A stretch of 64,000 bases of DNA from NCBI GenBank assembly GCA_001557505.1, contig LSAX01000001.1:2666001-2730000 (forward strand), in the 5' to 3' direction. The translations under genes were made by a program, and so were the position numbers. The notes beneath the pieces are model-generated. The model did no database searches. It was not told where the DNA came from and saw nothing but the letters and a program-made list of their open reading frames with translations. This document shows, piece after piece, positions 22,401-35,260 of the stretch. Source of the stretch: Reticulascus tulasneorum (lineage: Eukaryota > Ascomycota > Sordariomycetes > Glomerellales > Reticulascaceae). How positions within the stretch are numbered: the first letter of the stretch is position 1; every line of letters starts with the position of its first letter.

Positions 22401-22884
22401 GAGGCATGCCTTGACGGACGAGGCAGATAAGCTGCACACATTCTTATCGGACGACAGATCATCCATCTACAGCGATGAGGTATCTGTCGCCGAACCGGAC
22501 TCGCCTAAAACGCCTCAAACTCTGGAAAAGCCTACCTTCCAACCGCTCAGGATGAATCCTGAGCCGACTTACTCACCAAAGCCGTCGACCGAATACGCGC
22601 ATGCCTCCGCATCTTCCAGAGAGATGACCCTGCGGATGACCCTTACCAGGCCCGATCTCCGAGCCTGCGAAGACCAAATCTACGGCTGGCAGAAAGGCGG
22701 CCCCCCGAGACTGCTGACCCAGTCCACGCCTTCTCGGGAAGACCCCTCACCAGTTCCTTATGTTCGAGACGGAACATCCAAGGACAGCATTGAAAGGCAG
22801 TTTGCTGCGATGGATCACTGGAGCGCCCAAACGGATCGTGGCGTCATGAAGCGAATTTGGAACCGGGTCCGCCGAGGACAATGA
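19465..22884 (+). CDS. Conserved ascomycete low-complexity protein, function unknown
   Basis: Model: join(19465..20115, 21427..22884), 702 aa. Donor AAA|GTAAGT at 20116 and acceptor CACAG|TAC at 21427 join two open frames in phase 0 and create EFEALPPAIQRKYFSTLERLRFAQNSG, a coherent helical segment. The removed piece is 1311 bp, exceptionally long for this genome; further exons inside it cannot be excluded. The protein is rich in Ser, Pro, Arg and Glu, with repeated SP/TP sites and many basic patches. A second conserved-looking block is LPDKIKRRHLTSEEQIIVARHRRPTLLL. No signal peptide, membrane segment or catalytic motif is seen. Later in-frame ATGs at 19777 and 19783 are alternative starts. 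I do not recognise a function; the make-up suggests a phosphorylated cytosolic or nuclear regulator (inference). Confidence 0.7.
20587..20603. repeat. (CA)n microsatellite
   Basis: About eight CA dinucleotides in a row. Confidence 0.9.
21140..21195. repeat. CACCAG/GCACCA trinucleotide-type repeat
   Basis: Imperfect tandem copies of the 6-bp unit CACCAG, with CACCGG variants. Confidence 0.75.
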
Positions 22885-25800
22885 AGCGTTTACATTCCTG
22901 ACTCTACTACTACTCTCATCACCGCATTTTTTACGACACAGGGGGCTCTGACGCCTCACACATCAAATTTGCTGATATTTCATGGCCTGGCCCAAATCGT
23001 TTCTTATACCCTGTATCTTGTATATTACCTACATAATTGGCTTTTTCATCATCGCGCGCGTTTTGCTGCACTTATTTCTCATCCAAAGGAGCTTTGTTGG
23101 GAGACTCAAATCAGCTAGTTGGAGTTATGTCACAACCATGGGAGGAGTTCATCGGAAGTTTGGGTATTCCCACCATTCACAGTTACAATCATCTTGGGAG
23201 CTAAGGCGAGGAGGTGCAGAAAATGGAAGGAGGTCCAGGGGATGGAGTGACACTGGATTTAGAAGCAGTGGCTGCATCTCCGGGGCTCACGGATCCTCTT
23301 GTTCCACCTACATAGAGAGACCCCCGAGAAATATAAGACATATTAACGCTTCAAACCTGGTTTTGTGCTCGCGTCCAGCCATGCAAGCTGCGGTGTTATG
23401 GTCACCTAGGCATAGTTTGCATGCCATGAGGATCTGAGAAACAGTTTGAAGGTGCCATTGCTACAGACGCAGTGCTTCTGAAACTAAATGAAGTCCGAGC
23501 ATCGGTGGATAGGCCCGGGTCCCTCATATTCTCTGGTGTTTTCGCAAGTCCCGAAGCCTCGACCCCGGCCTATAGTGCTCCCAAGCAGAGTGCCGCCCAA
23601 CTTGCCGGAGGAGCAGAAGGAGGGACGATACGAATGGGGGGGGAGGGAGGGAAGAGCATTGACTCTTCGAGAAGCGTAGCGTGGCATTCAAACGTGGGAT
23701 TGTGGATCGGATAACGTGCCTGGGTGATCTACGACGCTGGGAGTTTAGGTTACATGGAATAAGAATGCATGCCATCCTGACAGGATTCTCGCTTCGAGGG
23801 TCTGTGAAACTCCCTGTGGCGAAGGGTAAACGATGGGTGAGCCGGGAGGTGGGAGGTGCTTTCGACTAGCTTGATCAATTTGAACGTTGAGGTTCATTAG
23901 AAAGAATCCACCCCATTTTTGCTGGGATATACTATAGCAGGCCAAGCAGGTCATACTAGCTATGTACGATGTAGCAGGAGCGATGATCAAGGTCAGTCTG
24001 GCCTTTGCTTGCGAGCAAAAGTGGATGGATCCGACCCCGCAGGCCGGTGTCGTTCGGGGTGCTCAGATCGCCTTTCTATATCACTAAAAGTGTTTTTTTC
24101 AATCAATAGACTCGAACTTGAGCACAGACTGACTCCAGTGGGCAAAGCTGGGTTAGGGAGACCAGGGTTTTCTGGGTCCGGAAATCCCAGGAAGTAGTGG
24201 GAGCCTGGGGGTGGTCTTGAGGCGTGTCGTCATGCTTCTGGAATTTCAGATAGCGCGCGGCGGGCTGAAGATGATGTTCCCGTTCAATAGTTTCGCTGTG
24301 GGAGAGAGAGTGAAGGCGGCGATCAGCCCAATTGGGGAGCACAACCGCTTTCTTCAGCAGGTCAACGGCATTTTCGAATTATTTGATTTGCACCTATGGC
24401 ATTGACGTCTTTGTACTACATTGGACGTCACATTGGCCCCCCCCGCCGTAGGGCCCTCGTGCTGCTGCTGCTGCTGCTGCTGCACCACTCGAACAATCTG
24501 ATGTCGAGAAGAGGCTCGAGAGCTCCCAAGCTAAAGGTGGGGGGTTGAGCTTCGGGTGCTGGGGTTCCCTGGTCTTTTACAAATCCCCACACACTCTCTC
24601 GCTCAGCTGTCTGGGCCCTTTTTCTCTCGCAAGGATATGGCTGTCTGCTAAGAGAAGGGGTTGAGGTTGTACTGGTGGCGGGCCATCATGGCATCTGACT
24701 GCTAACTATGGTAGTAGCACATTGGTACTGCGCTTGTGTCTATGGAAGTCTGGTCGTTGATAGAACTCTGATATGTAACTGTTGCAATCGGCTCTCATGT
24801 GCAAGATCCCCCCAAACGCCGACTACGACCTCGTCAATTGGTTTTTGTCTGTCTCTCTCTCTCAGATATAGGTGATTTAATAGGGGCATGATCATGCCAA
24901 AGTCTCCGCTTTCCCACCTCGACCAAGGATTCTGGCCTCCAGACGCTGGTTCCCCCCCCGCCTCCCCGTCCAAGTTTTTCGGTCTTAAGCTGATCTTTTA
25001 TCATAACAAAGGGCTCATATATCCATCCTCCTTTTTTTCTTTTTTCTTTCTCGAGATCCTTTTTCCGTCCCCGAGCGCTGGGCCTTCCGTTTCGGTATCG
25101 CTTACCAGGTTACCGAGACCCAAATACCGCTGCAAGAAGAAAAAAAGGGCCAATGGGTCGCCCGTCAGATCTCACCTGCTAGCCCCCAATGGGTGCCAAA
25201 CCACGGTGTCTCCAGCCACCTGCATGCCTCGAAACGACGCCGTATGCACTGCGCTGCAACCCCTCTCCTGCAGCGGTTCAACTTCCCTTTCGTGGATTGA
25301 GAGAGGCGAGGGGGGAGCGCAGAGCTGATCGAAAAAGCGTGCTTCATGCAATCGTGCGCGCAGGTGGTCACAGGCGGGCGACCTACCTGCGGATTGCATG
25401 GTCCCTCCCTGAGTTCCAGACTTGAGTGATCGCTTCCATGCTCGTGGCGACAAGGTAATTACGGGCCTCTTCGGGGTTCTCTATCCAGGTCAGCACGTTG
25501 GGAAGTAAGCTCGTGCTGTCTGTCCAACGAATACTGGTTATGCCAAAGTCTACTTGCCAGTCCTGCGTCCTGTTTCTCCATGAACCTAGTGACCTACAGT
25601 GTGATATGTGTTGCAGTCTCTGGTAGTACGTTTGCCTGGGGCTCGTAACATTGGCGGACCGGCGGATCAAGAGTTCGAGTGCAGCTGATACTCAGGTAGG
25701 TTGCACACCTCCCTCAGACTAGATGTGTTCTTTGAATACTTCATTGAGACTGAATGGAATCCCAGACGCCACTGCCACGTTCGCATGAATATCCGCTACT

Positions 25801-26128
25801 GTTATCAATTCCCTGTTCCTGAGTCTATCCTTGCATATGTTTGTAGCTCGTGAGATTAGTAGCATCATATGCTCGCTGTGGCGCCAGAGTGGTTTCATGG
25901 TGATATCTTGCGTGGACCCGTGGGAGACTAGATGCCGACTGCTGCTCCTTTCACATTGATGCTGCTTTGATACCTTGACGTGAATTGAGGTCAATATTGC
26001 AACATATCATATCGTCATATACTCTATGCTCTATAATACATCCAGACTCGCAGGCGTTCCTGCGAAAGACAATAATATACATGGGCAGATATGCCCTATT
26101 CTTCGTAATAGTAGAACAAATGTGTTTA
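22885..26128. other. 3.2-kb convergent spacer
   Basis: Between convergent stops at 22884 and 26129. Frames such as 22982-23437 (151 aa) start with a hydrophobic stretch but then lose any coherent character; I do not call them. It includes a (CTG)n repeat at 24462-24483, an eight-C run near 24437 and pyrimidine tracts near 24845 and 25030. Confidence 0.45.
24462..24483. repeat. (CTG)7 microsatellite
   Basis: Seven uninterrupted CTG units in non-coding DNA, a plausible polymorphic marker. Confidence 0.92.
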
Positions 26129-29100
26129 TCAGACCGCCAGCCGCGATTCGTCCGTCGGTACGCCAATTTGACTGCTTGTGTCGTCGATAGCTTTATCATC
26201 CGTCCACTCCAGTCTCTGCAGAGGACGGACAACAATCCTCGTCGTAACGACATTCACATCGGCAATTTCAACCTCAAACGAATCAAGCGCCTTTATGTCC
26301 GCCACTCTTGCGATGCCACTGAGGCCCACGACGTCCACGATCGCGGGTAGTCCGTAGAAACTGCTCAACCTACCCCGGACGAAGTCACCGTACACCGAGT
26401 CAACAACAAATGTGAAAGTCTTGGGCAACGGGGCTTCGCCGAAGCGCCACGCCCGTAGCAGAGCTTGAAAAATCCATTGCGTCGGCCCATCCCTGTTATC
26501 GACTTCTTTGATCTGCCGTTGTCTGGCTTGGAGGATTGGCAGCGTCTTGTCCATGTCGCTACGTGTCCAGGGAAGAAATTTAGCATTGGAGCAGTCAGAG
26601 CCTTCCAACGACTGGCCCGTTGCTCGTTCTTGCGCCATAGCGGCGTGAACTTGCCAGTGCACGAGGAGATCGCCAAACCTACGCAGCGGGCTAGAACATT
26701 TGGCATACGCGTCGACGCCCACGGAGTAGAAGGGGGTAGGTCGAGTAGAGAGCTCGGAGGTGCCAATAAGTGTGAAGAGCTTATGAAGCAGAGCCATTGG
26801 CAATTCCTTGCCTTCGGCCACTAGAGGTTGAATATCCTGATATCGGAGTTGTGCCAGTTCGCTGGCATTGCGGATCGCATCTGGCTGAGTGCTGAAGGGG
26901 ACGGGGATCTTCCTGGCCTTGCACCATTGGGCAGCGACTTCGCCGGCGGTATGCATGAGTCTCTCCACAAGACGGTCAGCCTCGCCGTAGGCTGAGTGTG
27001 AAAACTTGATATACGGGTCCCCATGCCATATTGTTGCTGCGTTTGGCTTCGTGGATGTTTGCTCCTCGGAAGTGGCATGGAATGAAACCTCGGGGGATGG
27101 GAAACGTGATTGCAGAGTTGGAAGCTGTCCCCTATCGGCGCGACGGTCTCGAAGAGTCTCACAAAGGCGGTTAATTAGGAGCAGATCCTCCTTGTCTTGT
27201 TGTGAAAGATCATCTGCGTTGGTGATGCGCTTGACAGGTTCTGGAGGACTTGGCGCTTGCCCCACAGCGAAATGCTCCTGTGATATGGGTTGGGTTTGCA
27301 ATCCGGGTAGGATCGAGGACACTCCCTCTTTTGTCATGTGAACAACGTTTCGAACTATGCCTGGTTCGACCTTATGGGCTAAAATATCACCCATGTTGTT
27401 GACCCTGGCGCTGAAGGTAAGCGTTGGCTGATCCAGGTTCAAAGAAAACTTTTTCTCCAGTTCGGGAGGTAACATCTTCTCGTGGTGTCCAGCTAAGTAA
27501 AGACTCGACGGTACGCGTTCGAGGTACGTCGCCAGCTGTGATGTTGGATCGATGCATGACGCTGGATCCGAGATGTGAATGTGAATCCAATACTCATCAG
27601 GTTTATCGGTGGGCTCAATGGAGAACCCGTCATCGACATCAGCTGTCTGCTCGGAATCAACGCAATAAACTTTCAGGTCGCCCCAGTCCTTTCTCACATC
27701 CGCCGCAATGTCAGGTCTCAAGGATGCCGCGGTGTTGATCTTCTGGCGTACCAAGCCTCCGCCCCTCTTCAGCCCTGTCTCGGAGAACCTGTATTCATAT
27801 CGAGCGGGAATATCCCAAGGTGGGATCCATCCGATCTCTTGAAGAAATGTTACTCCAGTCCAATGGGCAAGCCACTGAGATTCCGTGTACATGCCCGTGA
27901 GCCGTAGGATCGTAGATGCTACACTTTCTAGTTTCGATGCGTGCGGTACCACCCGGTAACATGCCCAGAGATCCATGAACCGGATGATCTCCAAGTCCTC
28001 ATCATTCCACTTCACATGGGAACTGTTCTCTTGAAAACTAGGTCCGATCATACCATATGGCGTCCATTCTCTTCTTTCGCGACTCGTCTCGATCGCCCTG
28101 CGCGATTTCAAGATAAACTTGCCCAACACGTTCCTCTCGAGTAGCGACTGTGAGGCTGCCGGGTTATCTCGTAACCCTGCGGCTTCTACAAGTTCATGAG
28201 CCATAGAGTCGACTTTTTGCAAGAGACGATGGTCTGCGGCAGACCGCACCTCATACATGTAGTTTCGCCTATGCCATTTGAGGTTGAGGGGACGAAAGCC
28301 TCTTTCGTCCCGCTGCAATGCGATATGCACGGCATACAAAGCAACTGGAGAAAACTTGTCGTTTTCCTTCATTCCTTCGGGAAGAAGTCTATCGGCAAGG
28401 TCTTCTAAAGACAAATATTGTGGCTTGACAGCGTCTGCAACCCACTTGTTCGGCTGATCAAGAGTCTTCCACTCGGACTGGTAGAGTGTCACTGCTTCAT
28501 TGCGAAAGTTTGCCAGCATTCGTTGAAGCTTAGCTGCGTTTCTAAGAGCCGCTGGAGTCGTTTGATGGTGCAAGACGTTGCGGGGTTTTGAGAAAGGCTC
28601 CTCCGGGATCAGGTCTACCAGTGGCTGCAGTACTTCTTTGCCAACAAAGTCCGTAATGGTGAATAGAGTTGGAATATTGTGTTCCCAGACTAGATCGCCT
28701 GTGCTCGTGTAGAAGTACTGGTATCCGTGATGCCGGCCAAGGCAGATTGCCAGGATTGGAAGACGATTTCCATTATACCTGGAATAGTATAAGCATCCCA
28801 GGCAAAGCTCTTATATCCACAGAGCTATTTACCTTGTTTCTACCATGTCGCCGGCTAGAAGAGCCGATGTTGTTCCTCGCAAATCCATGAGCTCATCGCC
28901 ATCGAACATGATGCGATTCTCCGGGGGTTCCTCATCTGGGGGAACTTCGTCCGGAGAGATACCTAGAAAGAGGCTGCTTGGCCTTGTCAGAGTATTATCC
29001 AGTCCCCATTCATCAGGAGCACTGTCCCAGAATAGACTACTCGAGGGCCGCCGATTCGCCGCTTCCCATGCTCGTAGTCGGTCTCTGAGACTATCGCGAG

Positions 29101-29373
29101 ATGAATGCAGCCACCAATCGGGATCTTCAGCTTCATCAGTGCTCGATCCATGCCGAACCGTCGCTAGTGACTGAGAAAGAGCACTGTATTAGTGAACTCT
29201 GCCTAAGCTGGTCCTTATGGAGTACTCACCCTCCGTCGAATTTGGCTGACACCGTTCAACGGTCGAATTAACGCCTTGAAGGTGTAACTGCTGCGTGCAG
29301 CTGCTGGTCTGAGATGAGGGTTGAATTTAAGACACCTCCAGCAGACATAATGTCGGCTCGTGCCTTGCAGCAT
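26129..29373 (-). CDS. DSS1: Mitochondrial exoribonuclease II (DSS1/CYT-4 type, RNB domain)
   Basis: 3'-5' exoribonuclease of the mitochondrial degradosome, working with the Suv3 helicase in RNA turnover and intron decay. Model: complement(join(26129..28778, 28833..29170, 29230..29373)), 1043 aa; introns of 54 and 59 bp. The N-terminus MLQGTSRHYVCWRCLKFNPHLRPAAARSS is a typical basic mitochondrial leader. A conserved stretch follows: ETRYNGNRLPILAICLGRHHGYQYFYTSTGDLVWEH (read across the second splice). The RNB core has the metal-binding aspartates in VDSEQTADVDDGFSIE (~535-550) and HIHISDPASCIDP, then a C-terminal S1-like region. The Neurospora homologue cyt-4 is of similar size. The frame runs upstream without ATG to 29433; ATG 29373 is chosen. 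Confidence 0.92.
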
Positions 29374-30409
29374 GGTGTTCGAAATTGGGTGGTTGTACTC
29401 GGAAGGTCGTGATACCACAGTCTTCGTCGACACTTCGCTGGGGAGAAAAAAAAAAGCCGTACCGTGACGTTACCCGCGACCCCAAGCGCGCCATCACGTG
29501 ACACTAATTAGGTGGTCAAACGGCACCAGGCAAGATTAGCACCAGACCCGAGTCGAAAACTGGTAGGACAAGCTATTTCGATTACAGGATCCGAATCGAC
29601 GGGCTGATATTTCTACGATTCAATTGGAGATATATGCTTTCTAGTGTGATACCTGCCTCCTAGACCCTAGCATGTAGACCTCTTTCCGAGCCTCTCATCA
29701 AGGATGGACGGCCAGAGACCACAGTGGTATAATCGGCATGGGCAGCTCATTATTAGCCTTTACTTCGGGGGCTTAAGCCAGAGATGTGAATCCATGCAAG
29801 CTATATGGAGGTATCTGGTACTCTCGACTTGTAGCTAGCTTATAACGAGTACCCCATGGAAGTTTTGACTGGTCTCAGGCAGGACCACGCGGAGGTGTCT
29901 GTAGCAGAACCCATTCGATTGAGCACTGACGAAGAGAGAATATGTTTAATGAAACAGGCAAAACAGTGCAAAGCAATTCCAAGATAGTGGGGCTGTAAAT
30001 ACCTGGTCAGATATGCCGGTACTTGACTGCAATATGAAGCAAGTAGCCTAGTAGCACTCGGTTCTCTTACCGTCGCGGCTTGCCATGCCGAATCAAGGAA
30101 ATGGGTTGCTGCAGCCGGCACAAAAACAGTGTAGATGCGGCTTGCGCGGCTTGCGCAACGTGCGACTCATCAGGCAAGAGGGTAAAAGAAGCATAGGTTA
30201 TGGCGCAAGACCGATGAGCGGCACCGCAAATGCCAATAAAACATCACGAGGTCAGCGTCGGTAAGGAAGCTGGCGGGGGTTTGCTCATATCAGGATTATG
30301 CCGCATACGTCAGTGAGTTTCGTTGCGGAAAGTAAATCGGCACTAGAATGCCTATGACATGCATGGATGCGACGGCATTCCTTCGACTGTCAGATCTAAA
30401 GGCGGGGAA

Positions 30410-30422
30410 GGGGGGGGGGGGG
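30410..30422. repeat. Poly-G run (13)
   Basis: Uninterrupted homopolymer in non-coding DNA. Confidence 0.9.
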
Positions 30423-31078
30423 TGGGCTGTTCATCAAACGTCGAATACCCTAACCCAAGCGTGGGTAAGGATCTGGACTGTCCCGAATTCCTAGAATGTT
30501 ACAATGAGCCAGGAATCAAGTGAAGGGAAAAGAAGGAAAAAAGGAATTGGCTAGAACCCTGGAAATCCGCGTTGGGGGCTGTGCCATGAACAAACGTCGG
30601 TGTCTCGGAATCTTTGTTCGTGTCGAGGTGCACGGAGCGGAAGAAACACGAGTGGACTCCTTGGCACACGTGGCGCGTGTGTTGGTAGAGACCCCGTTTC
30701 GGAGCAGGCTGTGCAGAATGGGCTTCCAGGGCGGCGAGTAGGATGGACGGAGAGTCGGAAAGTGTTTGTTAATGCCGCGCAATCGCAGATCAAGCGGTCA
30801 TTATTCCGATGTTGGATGGAGAGAGCTCTGGACATTGGATGGGGCGGGGGGCAAAGGCAAAATGCGTCTCTCGACACGCAGCTGCTCAGGGGTGCGTACG
30901 AATTTGTAGCGAATTTTCTAGCGCTGAGACACCAACTAGCCAACGTGGACAAAATGGACCCCGCTGAGTTAGCTCTGGGACACAAATAGGTCGGTCGTAT
31001 ACGCAGGTGAGCAGGAGTACGGGAGACTACCTAGGCAAGGCAAGGTACCCGTACCTAAGGGAGGTAGTGCTGCGAAAG

Positions 31079-31101
31079 CCCCCCCCCCCCCCCCCCCCCC
31101 C
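31079..31101. repeat. Poly-C run (23)
   Basis: Uninterrupted homopolymer, the longest in the window. Its exact length may be affected by sequencing error. Confidence 0.85.
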
Positions 31102-31130
31102 GCGGCCGTTAATGCAACCCATTATCTCGT

Positions 31131-31142
31131 CTACCTAGGTAG
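31131..31142. promoter_or_regulatory. Palindrome CTACCTAGGTAG
   Basis: Perfect 12-bp inverted repeat with the same core as TACCTAGGTA at 11368-11377. Possible binding site; function unknown. Confidence 0.5.
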
Positions 31143-31817
31143 AAATCAGCATCTTTCCTTCTCACAATAGCTGCTGTACTGCAGCATTGCTGAAAAGCTT
31201 TAATTTTTCTCTCTCTTTTTCATCCTTTGTTCTGAAAACCCAACTCCACGGTTTGGCATATGAAAGAAGCAGTAAATGATCGCCGGTCGTTAGGTCATCA
31301 CCCGGGGTGAAGTGGCAGGGGTTCAGCTAAATTTGGCGCTGCATGGCGATCGCCTCCCCCCTAAAATCTTAAGCGCCACCACCAGCTGCCCGGTAAGTCA
31401 GTTGGCTCCCGCTACACGTACCGGCTTAGCGAGGTGCGTGTGTTCTCTTAGTCAATTGAACCTAAGTTTAGGGGGCTTCAGGTGCTCCACCAACGTCATT
31501 TGTCCTCCCCCCCAAAAGACTTCACGTCTTCTACTCCACTCATAAGTAAGCGACCATGTCCTAGGCCTCAACACGTAACACCAGCGTCCCACTGAATTAC
31601 TACCTACTGACTGACTGGCTTTTTATTTGCTTTTGAGCTTTGCTGGCAGTTACGAAGCTGATCGAGCGAGAAACTCCACCCCTGGGATCCACGTCCGTTC
31701 TACACACTAATATCTGACATGCCTCTTCTGGCCCGGGTCTAATACGATCCTTTGCCTCCGGACCTGTCGTCCTTTCCCGTCGCCCTTGCGCTGAAACGCT
31801 GCGCTTCGTTGCTCAAT

Positions 31818-34800
31818 ATGACGTCGAGTAAGTTCTCTCGTGCCACCAAGCTCAGTCTTGGAGGCCGTTCATTTTCTTCACCCTTCACCAAATCCGATAC
31901 CAATCTCCCCGACGTCAAGCAGCCGCACAAGAAGAAACCTGAAGGAGAAACGCAGCCAGAAGAAACGAGAGGTGCTCGACCAGACGTGGTAGAGACAGAA
32001 GCAGCTGCGACGACTGACGAGATAGCGGCCCCTGAAGCAGACGAGCCAGTGCTCGATTTCTCACGCCCGCAGAACAAGCGGAAGTCAATATCTTGGGGCA
32101 GTCGTTTGTCATCTCTGTTCCCATCGCTCATAGACCAACCTACAGATCACGCTCAAGCTCAAGACCCGATTCACCGAAAGCCAGTGCCCGATATCAGCCA
32201 CGAGACTTTTTCGCCAGTCGACAGCCGATACTCTTCATCACACCACTCTGGTGGCAGTAGCAGACCCTCGACAGCAACCGATTTGCGGCCTGGGAACGCT
32301 GCCCCGAATGCTGCTCCCCTTAACTCACATCCCGATTCGCACATCTCCTTCGCACCACCTCCGGTCCCAGCGAAAGTGAGCATAGTAGCTACAGGGCCGA
32401 CCACATTACAATCCCTTTCCCCCATACCCCCAATTCAGCATCAACAACCTCTTTCAATGGCTGGCCCAGCTATGCCGTCTCAAGATATCCCTCCTCCCGT
32501 GCCTGCTAAAGAGCATACACGACTGCGGAAAGAGAAACGCCAAAGCCCTCCAAGAATTCCCCCGCCGATCCCTCCTCGAGACGACCCGATCCCCGTCGCC
32601 AGGGCTTTGCCTCCCATAGAGACCCAATCGCATGGACGGTTAAGAAAGGAGAATGTAGAACCCCGCAGAAAGAGCCCCTCCGCCCATAGTCGGAACGGGA
32701 GCCTGCCACAGTTGGGCCTCCAACCTCGACAAGCATCGCCTTCCCCAGAACCGCGGGGCAGAAGCACTTCTGCGCAACCTCCACGTGGACGCAACGAAGG
32801 GGCTGGTGCGCGCAAGGTTTCCACGCCCGGATCGATTGAAAGCCAAAGCCCCCACAGAGACGAGAAACGCGGGAGGCTGAGGAACTGGTTAAGCTCACGA
32901 TCAGGCTCACAAGACCTGGGAAAGGACCAATCTCAAGCATGGATGCTGTCCCCAGATGCCCAGGGAGACTATAAGACATCTCTTCTTGTCAATGCGGAGA
33001 AGGTAAGAGAATTAACGTTGCCGAATAAAAAGCAAGCTAACTGTTGTTTCTAAAGGTGCCTGAGCTGTGGAACGAAAATGGCAATGTTTTGGTATATCTG
33101 TATCCTAGAGGGAGTGGTTCCGGGCCATCTTTCAAAATTCCAGCCTTCGCTATCAGTACGTCTCTGGTCTTCAACGAGCTCATCCAAGCCGACATGGCCC
33201 CTACACAAACAAACGACAGAGTTTCCAGTTTTGGGCACAGGAGTACTCTCTCTGCAGAAGACGCTCTCTCTGTAAAATCACCATCGGTGCATGGCGCGGA
33301 CAATCCTGGCGACGTGCACCTGTACATGCCACCAGCGCCACCATCGCAGGACGCGCAACTATTGTCTCCTGGAAAACAGCATGGGCCTGACCTGGACCGG
33401 CTGATAGCCATCAGAAATTTGTTCGCACTCTTGACTGGCCAGCCATTGGTCGCCACGAAGAGACACCCGAACTCGTATACCGTATTCCTTCAGATGGCAG
33501 ACCTGCTTCAGGAATATGGTTTCAGCAGTATTGATGGTTCGTCTTTCGGGGAACCCGTCGACCTGAGCTTTAGCATCTTCATTGGACAGATGGCTCTTTC
33601 AGATGTGCGACACAGTCGCGAGAAGACTCTTGAAGCGTTGGTTCTAGGCGAGCGAATGAGATCCATGGAGCTCTACAGCGAAGCTTTTGCACACGCAGCT
33701 GGAAAGTACACAGCCATCCTGGACCTTAGATCGTCACTCTTCGAGCAGATTTCTCTATATACACGACAGAAGCTGGAACGATCGCACCTGGAACTCGTCA
33801 ACCGACAACACAACGTCAACATAGAATTAGAGCAGTTCGAATTTCCGTCCATTTTCGCCGGCATTGCAAGCTCTACGTCGATCACGGAGATTCGACAAGT
33901 CCGCTTCAAATTGTGGCGTAATTCTTTCAACAGGATGAGACAGTTTGTCCTGAATTATTACAAGTCGAGTTTCGGAAATTGGCCACCAAAGGCAAGCAGC
34001 AAGAAGAACCCATTCTCAGAGAGCGGCCTCAACAGATTGGTTATGAAGGCTCTGTACTCCGACATGTGTGCTCTCTATGATCTCCTCGTGGACCGAGAGT
34101 CACTCACCCCTCGCGTTATTGACGAGGCGCCCGAAGACGCGGCCAGCAATGATGCTACCATGATTTCAGCTCTGAGGAAGATGCTTTCCGAGTTTGATCA
34201 CTCCTCACCACCCGTTCTGCCACCAGTTCCCTTCGACATACCCAAGATTCCATCGATGACGGCCATTCTGGAGACTTATCATGAACTGTCAGCCAAGGAG
34301 CAAGCCAGGTTCGACAAGAAGATCAAAGAGAACGAACTGATTCTAGTTCTACACAAAGCGTACAACTACGACACGCACAGCCTGAAGGTTCCTTTCCTCT
34401 CCGAGTTCAAGGATTTCGAGATGAAGGAATCTCGGGGCAAGTCCGCGGCAGATCTAGCAGACCAAAGAATCGGGTACTGGCTGTTTCTCTACGTCGTAAT
34501 CCAGTCGTTGCCCATGCTCGTCGTCGACGCCCCCGGGCTTAAATTCACCGAGGGGGTCGAGTATTTCCTCTGCCAGCCGCCGATGGGTAACCCGCCATGG
34601 GTCGAGGACGCACGCCAAGTTCGAAAGATGTGGTACGAGGTGTCTGGGGGCGCCGGCTACGTCGAGCTGGCAACCGACGCCGTCATGTTTAGTGTCGAAG
34701 CCATCTACCACCGCAGCCATTGCTGGCTGGCCGCAAAACAATGGGAGGGTGTACTTGGATCAGAGGCGCCTCCTCCACTTGAAGCAGGCATGTCGCCTCT

Positions 34801-35260
34801 CGAGCCTCCCCGCGCAGTCTTCCAAAATCCAGAGGGGATTGTCGGGAGCCCACCTCCAACAGGCTCAAGCGGACCATCTCCGACCTCAAGCTCCCCCCAG
34901 CTGGCCATCAGGTCGCGTAACGCCTCCCCGGGAGGCGCTCGTACCAACGTCAGGGCTGGCCACGCGTACAGGTCCAGTATCGCACTAGGACTGGAGCCCG
35001 TGCCGGTGCCGTTTGCCGAGAGCCCCGTCGGTATCCCAGGCGACCGGTCACGCAACAGCAGTGCCCACGGCTCGAGGAGCAGCTCCGCAGGCCCGCGCCC
35101 GCTGAGCCACAGCATGGCTCGCAGTGCTTCCGCAACCAACCTGCGCATGCAAGCCCAGAATGGACGCGACTCGCCGGTGACGGGAGCGACGTTCGACGAT
35201 ATTCTCGGTGGTACGCAGCAGAAGACCACGACGAAGAAGAAGAAGAGCAAGTTCTTCTAG
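31818..35260 (+). CDS. Large fungal protein of the DUF8004 type
   Basis: Model: join(31818..33002, 33056..35260), 1129 aa; the 53-bp intron 33003-33055 has a GCTAAC branch site and is phase 0. Residues 1-395 are disordered and rich in Pro, Ser and Arg, with repeated PPVPAK and PPIPPRD motifs that resemble SH3-binding sites. Residues ~396-440 (VPELWNENGNVLVYLYPR, PAFAISTSLVFNELI) look like a small folded N-module. From about 505 a long helical region begins with DLDRLIAIRNLFALLTGQPLVATKRHPNS and continues through SREKTLEALVLGERMRSMELYSEAF and KKNPFSESGLNRLVMKALYSDMCALYDLLVDRES. From memory this matches fungal DUF8004 proteins. The C-terminal ~170 residues are again Ser/Pro-rich and end in a lysine cluster. 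No function is established; polarity or cytoskeletal scaffolding would be a guess. Confidence 0.82.

Larger units (their letters stand above)
29374..31817. promoter_or_regulatory. Divergent 2.4-kb promoter region, DSS1 / DUF8004-like gene
   Basis: No supported gene. Contains a 13-G run at 30410-30422, a 23-C run at 31079-31101 and the 12-bp palindrome CTACCTAGGTAG at 31131-31142. The last ~600 bp are pyrimidine-rich and likely promoter/leader of the downstream gene. Confidence 0.5.

Noticed and set aside
22982..23437. 151-codon frame with N-terminal hydrophobic segment
   Set aside because: Starts ~100 bp after a stop codon in likely 3' UTR; only the first 30 residues look like a membrane segment.
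25640..25700. tRNA-like stretch with GAGTTCGAGT
   Set aside because: The arms next to the T-loop-like sequence do not pair and no acceptor stem can be formed.
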